35,710 bases of DNA from Limnohabitans planktonicus II-D5 (GTDB lineage Bacteria > Pseudomonadota > Gammaproteobacteria > Burkholderiales > Burkholderiaceae_C). Numbering within the stretch: the first letter of the stretch is position 1. The text below holds more notes on this DNA, generated by a model. That model saw only the letters and a list, made by a program, of their open reading frames with translations, was not told the origin of the DNA and made no database searches. The DNA itself is not shown here. The stretch lies in contig NZ_LFYT02000036.1 in the NCBI RefSeq assembly GCF_001270065.2, forward strand, positions 1 through 35,710, in the 5' to 3' direction.

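Noticed and set aside
34091..35686. 531-codon minus-strand open frame, Ala/Val-rich repeats
   Set aside because: Reverse complement of GCN-rich Ala repeats also reads as Ala/Val/Ser. It shares the 366-bp period and is explained by the sense repeats.

Overview
The window is about 90% one gene. The sequence is GC-rich. It reads as Gram-negative: a TolC-type outer-membrane factor with a lipobox sits in an operon with a periplasmic adaptor. Codon use, the PATR and Ig-repeat architecture and the LEPR-type motif suggest a beta-proteobacterium, possibly Burkholderiales/Comamonadaceae. That placement is inference and no rRNA or housekeeping marker is present to test it.

Layout. Bases 1-700 hold a tandem array of 156-bp units built from REP-like hairpins, with no credible gene. 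Bases 700-900 are an AT-rich island that may carry the operon promoter. An outer-membrane factor lipoprotein (945-2429, TolC/OEP family) overlaps by ATGA with an HlyD/RND-type periplasmic adaptor (2426-3556). After a 76-bp gap with a terminator-like hairpin, a giant open frame starts at 3633 and is still open at the window end (35710). At least 10,692 codons are visible, so the protein exceeds 1 MDa.

Giant protein, N to C: a short N-terminus without a Sec signal, carrying a LEPR-XLFD-like motif (LEQRLMFDGA); a DUF4347 domain; a SwmB-like domain; about 15 autotransporter-associated beta-strand (PATR) repeats; then roughly 18 kb of Ig-like domains in a strict cyclic order. I read that order as three super-cassettes, each D-(B-C-A)x4, with phase-locked EF-hand-like Ca2+ loops in the A domains. 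A carbohydrate-binding-like jelly roll, a LamG-like lectin domain and two copies of an unrecognised insert of about 105 residues are set into this array. A second SwmB-like domain marks a switch to simpler Ig-like repeats, then three small helical modules, then an alanine-rich tail of 366-bp (122-residue) repeats that are identical at nucleotide level towards the window edge.

Working model (inference): the outer-membrane factor and adaptor are part of a dedicated exporter for the giant surface adhesin. No ABC ATPase, RND pump or other inner-membrane energiser lies in the window, and the C-terminal secretion signal would lie beyond it. Both window ends fall inside tandem repeats, which fits a contig broken at repeats.
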